From Prorocentrum cordatum (lineage: Eukaryota > Sar > Dinophyceae > Prorocentrales > Prorocentraceae): a stretch of DNA of 64,000 nt. The notes below the pieces were generated by a model, which worked only from the letters and a program-made list of their open reading frames with translations, made no database searches and had not been told where the DNA came from. The first letter of the stretch is position 1. Each line of letters begins with the position of its first letter. Below, piece after piece: positions 1-9,460 of the stretch. The translations under genes were made by a program, and so were the position numbers. Where the stretch lies: positions 335,389-399,388 of the forward strand of contig CAUYUJ010010424.1 of assembly GCA_963575745.1 (NCBI GenBank), in the 5' to 3' direction.

Positions 1-26
1 GAAGTGTAACAGCAGTCAGTGGATCA

Positions 27-620
27 GTGAAACAGCCGACCAGAAGGACCTGTGGATCACCGAACTCTACCGCCGGCGGAAGAGCCCATACACCAGAGAT
101 CAAATATTGCCCATCACCGATGCCCAGGCACATTGTCTTGGGAGCCTCGTGGAGGCCTCCTGGAGTCAACATGCGAGGAGAGGGAGGAGGAGGAGCAGGA
201 GGAGGAGGAGGAGGAGGAGGAGGAGGAGGAGGGGGAGAAGAAGGAGGAGGAGGAGGAGGAGGAGGAGAAGGCCGGTCCGATGCACATGCGAGTTGTCGTA
301 GGAGCCGCGTGGAGGCCTCCTGGAGCCATCGTTGCAGGAGGAGGAGAACAGGATAAGCAGGAATAGGAGGATGTTTACAAGGAGGAGGTTGAAAAGGAGG
401 AGGAGGACAATGAGAATGAGAAGGAAGAGGAGCCCATGCAGCAGCGCACCAAGGTCATCCGTTGCCGATGCACAGGGAGGAGGGTGAGGGGGATCAACAG
501 GAGAATGATGATGAGGAGGAGGAGGAGGAGCAGGAGGAGCAGGAGGCCGAGGCCGAGGAGGGAGAAGGAAACGGATAATGAGGAGGAGAAGCGGGATGAG
601 GAGGAAGTGGCCTTCGCGGA
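27..620. repeat. GAG/GGA microsatellite with an internal direct repeat
   Basis: Purine-rich trinucleotide tracts (about 176-270 and 485-600). A segment around 110-182 ending in GGAGGCCTCCTGGAG is repeated in diverged form at about 275-340, so the block looks like a tandem duplication carrying its own microsatellite. All frames stay open only because GAG repeats lack stops; I see no gene. Confidence 0.7.
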
Positions 621-910
621 CCTTTCAGTGTGAGAGCCTCGTCGCGGTCCTCGAGGACAATTGGAGCCATCGTGCGGCATTCTGCGTCGTCCCCACTGGA
701 GTTTTCACGAGCGGGCAAGAAATCCTCATGACAAGCCCGATCGGATAATTGTGCAGCGCGCGCAGCGACCTTCCTCGGTGACTCTCCTCGATGGCACGCC
801 GGCCCTCCGCTCACCCTGCGGCCTGCGGCACCCGCAGACCCCCGACGGGAAGACTTTTTGCGAAGGGGACCCCCAGAGGTCTCGACCAGTTCCCTGTAAC
901 GATAGGCAGT

Positions 911-1140
911 AGTCTAGATGGGGTCGGAGTAGACGGGGTCGGAGGATCGCGCCGCATCGCCGATGCATCGGCGATGCGGCTCGATGCGGAGCCCGATGTT
1001 CTCAACGCTGGTGTCTCCGATACACCGCCGGCGTCGGCGATGCATCGCCGATTCATCGCCGATGCATCGCCGATGCATTGGCGGTGCAGCGCGGTCCTCG
1101 GACCCCCAGCTGCTCGGACCCCGTCCACGAGGCCTCTAGT
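911..1140. repeat. Foldback element, family B, copy 1
   Basis: Outer arms are AGATGGGGTCGGAG-like on the left and CGGACCCC...GAGGCCT-like on the right. The middle is packed with the palindromic core GCCGATGCATCGGC and variants (GCATCGCCGATGCATCGCC). The same architecture recurs at 17331-17507, 36308-36561 and 45609-45726, so this is a dispersed family and not a gene. Confidence 0.75.
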
Positions 1141-1540
1141 AAGCAGCTTCCTCCCCAATAGCGTTTCGCCCCAGGGGAAAGCATCACAGAGGAGTCCCAC
1201 GGGGGGGGGCGGGGAGCCCGGGATCGCCCGGTGCCGGCAGCCGTTTCGCCTGAGGCTCCCTTGCAACCTCGCCCATCGGTTGGCAACATTTTTGGTGTGG
1301 ACGGTCACGATCCCTGGTCAACAATAGATTCAGGACCTGCTCCTCGACCAGACCCGCTTCTGCACTTTGGCTGCTGATAGGGTGCTTGGCTGGGGTAGCT
1401 CTTTCACGAAGTACACCCCCAGAGGTCTTGACCCATTCTTTGGGGCGGGCTTTTCATCCTGAGCAGTTTTTGGCGGTCGTGGGGCCCGGCGAGGGCCTCA
1501 GAAGGACGAGAAAAAGCAAACACCGCCCGTCGTGTGTTCC
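1141..1540. other. Gene-free spacer
   Basis: GC-rich unique-looking DNA between the foldback element and the first satellite composite. No reading frame with coding character, no RNA gene and no clear repeat seen. Confidence 0.5.
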
Positions 1541-1664
1541 CAACCAACATGTTGTTGGCTCCTCGTTTTGAAGAGACAGAGCCCCGCGTCCTCACCTCAC
1601 TTCTCCTCCTCCTCCTCCCTCCTCCTCCCACCTCCTCCCATCATCAACCCATTATCCCATCATT

Positions 1665-1739
<75 letters not shown>

Positions 1740-3010
1740 GTCATCATTGCTTCATCATCATCAACATCATCTTCATTGTCGCCATCATCACCATCATCAT
1801 CTTCATCATCCCTGTCCGTATTACCATCATCGCCATCAGCCTCGCTCAGCAGCAGCATCATCATCACCATCATCTTCATCGCCATCATCAGCATCATCAT
1901 CATCATCAGCATCATCATCATCATCATCATCATATTCATCATCATCATCATCATCTGCATCGTTATCACCACAATAATCATGATCATGTTCGTCATGCTC
2001 CTCATCATCATCATCAGCATCATCGTCATCGTCGTTATCACCATATGGAAGCCATCTGGATCATGAACATCTGCATCATCATCGGCATCATCAGCATCAT
2101 CGGCATCATCACCATCATCGACATACTCATCACCACCACCATAATCATCATCATCAACATATTCATCATCAACATCAACATCATCACCGCTATCATCGTC
2201 ATCGGCTTCATTACCACAACTATCCTCGCCATCGCCATCACCATCGGCAACATGTTTCACGCCCCTCATGCGTTTTGTGGCCCCAGAGGGAGCTCCACCG
2301 AAGGCCCCAGTCGCAGGGCTCGCTTGCAATTCCACCCTCCTGTCGGCGCACCCCTCACACGGTTCGTGGCCCCCGTAGGGAACTCCATCGAAGGCCCCAA
2401 GTGGCAGGGCTCGCATGCAATTCCACCCCCATTTCGGCACATCCCTCACACGTTTCGTGGCCCCAAAGGGAGTTCCACCGAAGGCCCCAGTGACAGGATT
2501 CGCATGCGGTCCCACCCCCACTTTCAGCACACCCCTCAGACAGTTTTTGGCCCCATGGGGAGTTCCGCCGAAGGACCCAGTGGCAGGGTTCGCATGCGGT
2601 TCCACCTCCATTTCGGCAGACCCCTCATGTGTTTTGTGGCCCCCCATAGGGAGCTCCACTGAAGGCCCCAGTGGCAAGGTTCGCATGCAGTCCCACCCCC
2701 AATTTCGGCACACCCTTCACACGTTTCGTGGCCCCAGAGGAAGCTCCACAGACGGCCCCAATGGCAGGGTTCGCATGCGGTTCCACCCCCACTTCGGCAC
2801 ACCCCTCACACGTTTCGTGGCCCCATAGGGAGTTCCACCGAAGGCCCAAGTGACAGGGTTCGCATGCGGTCCCACCCCCAATTTCAGCACACCCCGCATT
2901 TCGGCACATCTCTCACACGTTTCGTGCCCCTGATAAGGAGCTCCACCGAAGACGATACTCACTTTTGCGGTATTCACAACTGCATATGGTTGGGTCCTTC
3001 GCCAGGCCAG
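1541..3010 (+). repeat. Satellite composite element, copy 1 (head, CAT microsatellite, ~90-bp array, tail)
   Basis: Four parts in order. The head (1541-1610) starts CAACCAACATGTTGTTGGCT and contains CTCGTTTTGAAGAGACAG. A long (CAT)n/(TCC)n microsatellite follows to about 2252. About 7.5 tandem copies of a ~90-bp unit (2253-2936) carry TTTCGTGGCCCCA, GGGAGCTCCACCGAAGGCCC and GGGTTCGCATGCGG. The tail (2937-3010) ends GGTTGGGTCCTTCGCCAGGC. The same head-array-tail order is seen at 3017-4262 and 42270-43250, with a shorter copy at 24418-24640. Frames reading through the array are repeat translations, not proteins. Confidence 0.85.
1656..2252. repeat. (CAT)n / (ATC)n microsatellite
   Basis: Nearly pure ATC repeat at 1660-1740, then a long interrupted CAT/ATC stretch to about 2230. 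It forms the variable middle of satellite composite copy 1; copies 2 and 4 have (TCC)n here instead. Confidence 0.9.
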
Positions 3011-3016
3011 TCTCCC

Positions 3017-4262
3017 CAACCATCCTGTGGCGTTGGGCCCTCTTTTTGAATAAGAGCACCCCGCGTTCCTCCCCTCCTCCTCCACTCCCCCATCTCGTCC
3101 TCCCCCTCGTCGTCCTCGTCCTCGTCCTCTTCGTCCTTCTCTGAGGACGCTCCGCCTCTTCCTCCTCCTCCTCTTCCTCCCCCTCCTCCTCCGCCTCCGC
3201 CTCCTCCTCCTCCTCCTCCTCCTCCTCTTCCTCCTCCTCCTCCTCATCATCATCATGCCATCCCTTGCGCCCCTCACACGTTTCGGGGCCCCAAAGGGAA
3301 TTGCACCGAAGGCGCCAGTGGCAGGATTTGCATGCGGATCCACCCCCATGTCGGCAAACCTCTCACACGCTTCGCGGTGTCATTAGGGACCTCCACCGAA
3401 GGCCCCAGGCTGGCAGGGTTGGCATGCGGTTCCATCCCCCAATTCCGGCACACCCCTCACACCTGTCGTGGTGTCCTTTGGAACTCCGCCGAAGACCCCA
3501 GTGGCAGGGCTCGCCCCCAATGTCGGCACACCCATTACACGTTTCGTCGTGTGACAAGGGTGCTCCTCCGGAGGCCCCAGTGGCAGGGTTCGCATGCGGT
3601 TCCACCACCTTTGCGGCACACAACTCACACGCTTCGTGGCCCCAAAGAGAGCTCCACCGAGGGCACCGCACCAGTGGCAGGGTTCGCATGCGGTTCCACT
3701 CCCACGTCGGCACGCCCCTCACGTTTCGTGGCACCATAGGGATCTCCACCGAAGGCCCCAATGGCAGGGTTCGCATGCGGTTCCAGCCCCAATATCGGCA
3801 CACCCCTCTCATCTGTCACGGTGGCAAAGGGAGCTCCACCGAAGGTCCCAGCGGCAGGGATCGCATGCGGTTCCAACTCCCATTGTCAACACACCTCTTA
3901 CGTTTCGTGGCCCCGTAGGGAACTCAACCGAAAGCCCCACTGGCAGGATTCGCATGCGGTTCCACTCCCATTTCGGCACGCTCCTCGCACGGCTCGTGGC
4001 TCCAAAGGGAGTTCCACAGAATGCCCCAGTGGCAGGGTTCGCACGCGGTTCCAACCCCATATCGGCACACTCCTCTCACGTGTTTAGTTGCCTTATAGGC
4101 AGCTCCACCGAAGGCCCCAGTGGCAGGGATCGCATGCGGTCCCACTCCCATTTCGGCTTATCTCTCGCACGCTTCGTGGCCGCACAGGGAGCTCGATCGA
4201 CGACGACACTCACAATTGCGACGCTCACAACTGCATGTGGTTAGGTCCCTCGCCAGGCCAAC
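3017..4262 (+). repeat. Satellite composite element, copy 2
   Basis: Starts only about 6 bp after the tail of copy 1. Head CAACCATCCTGTGGCGTTGG... with TTTTTGAATAAGAGCACC, (TCC)n at 3090-3255, about 10 tandem ~90-bp units at 3266-4195, and a tail whose last part is CTGCATGTGGTTAGGTCCCT followed by CGCCAGGCCAA. Unit spacing is close to 90 bp throughout, with local insertions of a few bases (for example near 3660). Confidence 0.85.
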
Positions 4263-5009
4263 TTTGCGACGCGAGGGGGTCTTGGTCCGCCCCACCCGCG
4301 CGGCACCTGTCGCGCCGCCACCGCCCGCCGACCAGGCGCGCCCGCCCGGGCCGGCCGCGGCGGCGTCGGTGGTGCCCATCAAGGTGGCCGAGCCAGAGGA
4401 GCGTCCGGCGACGGCAGCGACGGAGGCGGCGGCTTCATTCGAGCGATGGCGCCGCGGCTCAGGCACCAGACACCCGACCATAACTGTGTGATGTTCGATC
4501 CCGGCGTTTGTTCTCGATTTCGGCCCCTGGGCCCGTTGTGAGGCCCGGGACAATCAAAAAGGATTCTGGGGCGTAAATTTGACCCAGGGGAAGTGGTCGG
4601 GATCTGTTTTCTTCATCCTCTGGGGCGTAACGGCTGTTACCCGGGCCAAACCCCTTCCCCCATCCCTCCCTCCCCATCGTACGTGTGTGGGGGCCTGGAC
4701 CCCCACACACACGCTGGCGCTCGCGCGCATACGATGGCGACCGCAGCGCACCCCCGCCCCGACGTCCCCCACTCCGCCCACGTGCTACCGTTACCCGGGG
4801 CCTGCCCACGGTCGATGGGCCAGACGGAGCCGAAGCGAAGCGGAAGCCGAAGATTCGGAAACCATTTTGTCAATCGCTCCGCCCAAAGTCTTTTCCTAAC
4901 CGTCGTCTTACACTAGTGTGTCAGGAGGCGTGTTCCCCCGCTCCCTTCCTCTCTTCCGCAGGCCTTCCGCCGGAAGGCCGGCGGAAGGCCGGCATGGCGT
5001 TCTGGTGGT
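4263..5009. other. Gene-free GC-rich stretch with one dispersed repeat
   Basis: No gene seen. The part at about 4622-4805 (GTAACGGCTGTTACC..., CGTACGTGTGTG..., GCGCGCATACGATGG, GTTACCCGGGGCC) is a diverged relative of 28996-29163, both with GTTACC/GGTAAC-type ends, so it is probably an old short mobile element. Confidence 0.45.
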
Positions 5010-5150
5010 GGGGGCTCTTTGGCTCTCTGTCGTGGTGGCCTCTTGGGGGGCGTGCTGGGGGCCATTTGGAGGCCTCTTGGGAGCCGGTCTGGGGGCCTCT
5101 TGGGGCGTCTTGAGGGCCTCTGGGAGGTCTCTTGGGGCCTCTTAGGGGCT
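5010..5150 (+). repeat. GGCCTCTTGG-rich degenerate tandem repeat, family J
   Basis: Irregular repetition of GGCCTCTTGG, GGGGGCCTCTTGG and GGGCGTCTTG at roughly 10- to 21-bp spacing. The same text occurs at 27265-27490, 38620-38945, 50567-50830 and 50940-51020, and as its complement at 49030-49530. Confidence 0.7.
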
Positions 5151-5459
5151 TCGTTTTTTTTTTGTTTTATCTCTCTTGGCGCCAACATCGCAGACCAGAT
5201 GTCGCATTTCGCTCGGGAAACAATGGGATGGGCCCAGGTTATCTTGGAGAGTTTCGTTCTGGATTTCGAAGTGAATTCCGTGCGGATGTTTTCTTGGCCT
5301 GGAATGAAGACTACAAAACATCGAAGTGAAATTCACTTTGTTTTTCGCTCGCTGTTTCGGGGCTCTGCGTTGACAGAACTCCACGCGAAAATCCGCCGCA
5401 GCACGTCTGCAAGGTTGGTGCAGTGATGTCTACTCCAAATTCCTGATTGATCGTCCCCC

Positions 5460-5632
5460 GGGTCCGGTATTTTAAGGCGCCTTTTTGTAATTGGGGGGAT
5501 CCGGTTTTTTTGGGGCGCTTTCTTTGGATTGGAGGGGGTCCAGTCTATTCAGGCGCCCCGTCGAAGAGGGGAGTCCGGAATAATAGATCGCATTTGGAGA
5601 GGGGTCCGGTTTTTTAGGGGGGGGGTCGACTA
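5460..5632 (+). repeat. Tandem ~45-bp GGGGTCCGG repeat, about four copies
   Basis: Successive copies contain GGGTCCGGTATTTTAAGGCG, GGGATCCGGTTTTTTTGGGG, GGGGTCCAGTCTATTCAGGC and GGGGTCCGGTTTTTTAGG. No coding character. Confidence 0.55.
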
Positions 5633-5896
5633 ATATGGGATTTGGAGCACTGTGCCTGATTGCAGCAGTTCGTCTGCAGGGTTCGGAGGTCGCCACCCAG
5701 CCGCGGCGAGCTCGAGAGAGGCTGGGCCTCCCGCGGGGCCGCGCCCCGCGGCGGCGCGCAGCCCCCGGGACGGCGAGGGGCGAGTGGGGGGCCCCCATAC
5801 GGCAGCACGTGGCGCCCCGCAGCTGCGGACTGCCTGGTGGAGCGCCTCCTGCGTGCGTCGGCCCACGCGCAGAGAGAGGGGGTATAGGGGGGAGGG

Positions 5897-6081
5897 GAAA
5901 AGGTACCCATACTCACCACCCACCAAACCACCCCAACCCAACCCGAAGGCTTCATTTTGCCCTCCATTTCCAGTGGGGGGTGGTCGGGGAACACATGGAG
6001 CCCATACCCCCCCAACCCGAAATTTTGGTCTTCGGGTTTGGTTGGGGTGGTCTGGTAGGTGGTCAGAAAAGGTACCCATAC
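5897..6081. mobile_element. MITE-like element, family F, copy 1, with 16-bp flanking direct repeats
   Basis: The element (5913-6065) begins TCACCACCCACCAAACCACC and ends with the near inverse TTGGGGTGGTCTGGTAGGTG followed by GTCA. It is bracketed by identical 16-bp copies of GAAAAGGTACCCATAC (5897-5912 and 6066-6081), which look like a target duplication. A second copy is at 42025-42193. No open frame of its own, so it would be non-autonomous. Confidence 0.75.
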
Positions 6082-6159
6082 CTCTACCATGCCCTTGTTT
6101 TCCCCTTTTAGGGGCCTCCTGGGAGCTCCTCGATGTCACCACTGGATCCACCTCGAGAT

Positions 6160-6215
6160 CATGGTCAGAACGCACCCAGGGAGAGGTCCGGGGAGTAGCC
6201 GTATCGGTACCTTCT
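6160..6215 (+). repeat. Short dispersed repeat, family S
   Basis: GGTCAGAACGCACCCAGGGA followed by GAGGTCCGGGGAGTAG and a GTATCGGTACC end. Related text lies at about 45055-45105 in the same orientation and at about 31085-31205 as the complement. Confidence 0.5.
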
Positions 6216-6235
6216 GGTATCCCCAGTATGGGGGA

Positions 6236-6312
6236 GGGGGAAGGCTTCTTAGAAAGCGCAGGCCTTATCTATAGACGTAGGGCTGGCGCCTTCTAAGGAG
6301 TAGCCTCCTTCC
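6236..6312 (+). repeat. Short dispersed repeat, family G, copy 1
   Basis: Contains AAGGCTTCTTAGAAAGCGCA, GCCTTATCTATAGACGTAGG and GCTGGCGCCTTCTAAGGAG. The same order appears at 30790-30910. The GAAGGCTTCTTAGAAG core and the reversed CTTCTAAG end make it a short inverted-repeat element. Confidence 0.55.
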
Positions 6313-7646
6313 AAGAAAACCGATGATCCTGAAACGTGTGTCATCCCAAGAGGTGTTTTCCATCGTTCCGCCCCGCCGATCGCACGCCGCCTGCGTCGGT
6401 CCTCAGTATACCGCCCGCGTCGTATTGACGGGCTTCGACAGGCAAGCACACGTCGGCGCTAACACGTCCTGAGGACCATCGATAAGAGTGAGGGGGGCTG
6501 GCGCGGGATGGGTCGCGGGTGGGTCGCGGGGGTGGGTCAGGGCGCGGGCGCGTGATGGGTCGTGGGAGGGTCGCGGGGTGTGTCGCGGGAGGGTCGCGGG
6601 GGGGGGGGGTCGCGGGCGAGGGCGACGACAGCAGCAACAACAGCAGACATCAACGAGCAAGCAGAATTCGCGCTGCGGGATCTCACCTCAGCCACGCACT
6701 CAGGGGCAGGGAAAGACCGTTCGGCCCCCTTGCTCGGATAAGCGGCGGTCGAAGGAGTCGTCCGCCTCCGCCGAGCGCCCGAAGGTGCGCGTGGCGGCGA
6801 CTGTGCCCCCTCCCTCAGGCCAGCGCCGCGCGTTCCGGCTCGAGTCTTAAGAGAACTGTCTTCCTGTTGTCTGCAGCAGCACGCAGCACGGAGGTGGTTT
6901 GAGAAGAGGGGCCCGTGCCGCGCAGTCGTCCAGCCTTTTGCGCAGCGTCGTTGGTGCCGTCGCCCAGCGAGGTGCCCCCGCTCCAGAACAAGTGATCGCT
7001 TCTAAAAAAGCGTAGCATCGGTTCTGCTTGTGTCCACGGGGCGATCGGGCGTACGACCGCGTAATTTTGAATCCACTGGTAAGTTCCTTTCGTTTGTGTT
7101 GATGGGCCTGTTTTCCACCACCACCACCACCAGAACATGGATGGGGGTAAGGAGAAGGACGAGGACTTGAGGTGATATGGCTTAGGGGCGCCTTAACCGC
7201 GTGAGCGGGTCCAGTTACCCAGATTTACCACCCTGCAGGGCACGGTGGCCCAATGTGCCATGGCCTGGGGCCATATGGGTCCAGACCGCACGGGCGGGGC
7301 CAATGAAACAATAAGGGCCATTGGACGTTGGCGGACTAAGATTACGGGTAGAACAACGTGGCCATGGGCGGTGCAATAATACCGAGCGCGCGGCGAAACA
7401 GGAGCGAGGGTCGGGGGGGGAACACGTGGATGACGGGGTGACAAACAATGGAAACAAGATGGGGTGTAAGATGCGCGGTTATGGGGTGATACGAGGCCGC
7501 GCCTGACTGGCGTGCTCATAGTGAAAGTGCGCTGGGCGAGCTGCGGGCACGCGCGCTGCGCAGGGCAGTGGGAGGGTGCAGCGTGGGCGGCGGAGGCGAA
7601 GAGGACCGACGGAGGGGAGGGAATGGAGGGGCGTAGGAGGAAGTGT
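6313..7646. other. Gene-free stretch
   Basis: GGGTCGCGGG-type simple repeats at about 6510-6615 and otherwise GC-rich unique DNA. Long open frames on both strands show no conserved-looking motif or coding bias. I see no gene. Confidence 0.45.
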
Positions 7647-8565
7647 TCACTGGGCCTTTCGCTTCTTCTTCCCCGACCAAGTCTCCGCCGCGGACAGGGC
7701 GGGGCGGAAGCATTTCCCTGGAACGCTCTGGTGCGCCCTGATGCCACAAACAGACTGCACGGGCCTGTAGATGGCGCCCTCCGCGAGGAACCTGCACAGC
7801 ATCATGTCCCAATGTGACCACCGAGCCTGCAGGGACGCCCTGTATGCCCGCAACAAGTCAGAGCATTTGAATCCAATACTTAATGCTGCCTTGGATGACT
7901 GGCCTCATGTGGTTAGAGGTGAACTAATAGGGCCTGTGTACTTTCTGGAATCCGATCCACGAGAGTTCCGCGCCAGGGCCCCCTCTTGACGCAATGGGGA
8001 TAAACTCTTGCGCATCCACCTCCAAGTTGGCATTGCATTCGATGTAAACTACCCGCATAGGCTTCGTGAGGGAACACCATGCAATGTGCTCAACCCTGGG
8101 AAACCATCGGAGTAATGCCGCGAAGTGGGTGATTTGATTGTGCTGGAGAGCCCCGCCCATGTATTTGTTGGACAAAATCTTGCACCCCTGGACAACGTGA
8201 ACCATGGACGGAGTCGCCCCCAACAGGTGCAACTGATGAACCAACTTGTCGTGCTGCTTCTTCGCAGCTCGCGCACCATGGGAAAGGATGATGAGAAGCG
8301 TGCACTTCATAATCATGTCCCCTTTGGCAACACAAGATTTTACGGTGTATTAGGGAAAGCCCGACAATGAGAAAGGGAAGACCTTCCGAAGTGATGCGGA
8401 TTTCCACACGCACAGCGAGCCCATTTTGGATACGTCATGCAATGTTTGGAATCCAACTTGGTCTATGCAAGTAGCCTGCTCCAAATACCTCTCGAGCCGA
8501 ATGGAGGCTACTGAAACGCATCGCTCGGCTGTTTTGTTCAGCGGCGGCCTTTGGCTGCAAATCAA
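7647..8565 (-). pseudogene. Decayed or intron-split minus-strand gene, function not recognised
   Basis: Three consecutive minus-strand open segments read like real protein. 8565-8350 contains RLERYLEQATCIDQVGFQTL; 8316-7924 contains LLGATPSMVHVVQGCKILSN, HNQITHFAALLRWFPRVEHI and GAELSWIGFQKVHRP; about 7820-7647 contains HWDMMLCRFLAEGAIYRPVQ and a GKKKRK basic end. Composition is mixed, not low complexity, and hydrophobic and charged residues alternate as in folded proteins. The segments sit in different frames with stops between them. That means either exons separated by short introns (dinoflagellate splice sites are unusual, so I cannot place them) or a frameshifted pseudogene. I do not recognise the family, and no DinoSL relic is visible upstream. 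Confidence 0.5.
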
Positions 8566-8679
8566 ATCTGGACATTGCGAATCTGTCGGTGTGGCCTTGT
8601 TTTTGTTTCGGAAAGTGCGACGGGGACCGTATGCAGAAACAACCGTGATCTAGTCATAGCAAATGCCCAACAAGAAAAT

Positions 8680-9250
8680 GATGGGGTGGAGGGTGCTTGG
8701 AACTTCCATTAGGCAGTGGATCGGAGAAACGCTCGGAAAGCCTGGCCATGTTACTAAGGAGCCCTCCTCCTCCCGGGAGGGACGTGGGGTATGGGCAGCG
8801 GGAGCGGAAGAAGCATATGAAAAGAGGCGGGCAGAGAATATTGGTTTGGCAGAAAGCATGATGGGGTAGAGAAACCTTGGAGCCAACGGTTGGCAATGGG
8901 TCGGAACACCGCTCGGAACGCAACGTTCACTTTAATAAGGTTGTCCCCCACTCCTTCCGGAAGGGACGTGGGCTTGTTCCACCTCCACGTAGCTCTCGTA
9001 TCTCCCCCTCCGCCAGCGGCCCGTGCACGTATCCCATTCCATGGGGTAACGTGGCCGGCACTGGAGGTGCGGTCGGATCGGGGGGAGGCGATCTCCGCAG
9101 GAGACGTGGCCCAACCTGAGGGCGATGGGATGGAGAGTCCTACGACAGGGATCTGGCGATGGATCAGGGCAAGTGGCCCCCCCTCCTTCTGGAAGGGACG
9201 TGGGTTAGGGGAGGCGGAAGGCGTAGAGGGAGGAGTCGGGCAGAGGAACA
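8680..9250 (+). repeat. ~200-bp tandem repeat, about three degraded copies
   Basis: Each copy begins near GATGGGGT(G/A)GAG, continues CGGAACACCGCTCGGAA or similar, then CTCCTTCYGGAAGGGACGTG and an AGGCGG...GGGCAGAG end. Copies begin near 8680, 8859 and 9123. No gene. Confidence 0.55.
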
Positions 9251-9460
9251 CGTGAAGGAGGAGAGACGGGCAGAGAGGAGGGGGAAGCGAGTCCAGGAAA
9301 AGTAGAGACTGGGGGGAAGAGGGGGAGGAGGGGGAAACAAAGGAAGGGGGAGGGAAGTGGGCGAAGAGGCCCCCACGAGCGAGAGCGGGGGGCGGGAGGG
9401 CGGGACTGGGTGCGAGCGGGCCCGAGGTGCCCCAGCCTCGTGCCAGGTGCGGTTTGAGGG
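9251..9460. other. Purine-rich spacer
   Basis: G/A-rich strand with irregular GGGGGA runs between two tandem-repeat blocks. No gene seen. Confidence 0.5.

Noticed and set aside
911-1140. CRISPR-like appearance of repeated GCATCGCCGATG units
   Set aside because: No constant repeat-spacer alternation; the units form one palindromic foldback element, and the genome is eukaryotic.
1652-4244. Long frames on both strands across the ~90-bp satellite
   Set aside because: A 90-bp unit is a multiple of three, so frames stay open by repetition; unit-length changes shift them. Translations repeat the satellite and nothing else.
8405-8430. A CCCATTTTGG word resembling the spliced leader
   Set aside because: Only a short core matches, and it lies within a protein-like segment read on the other strand, not upstream of a start codon.
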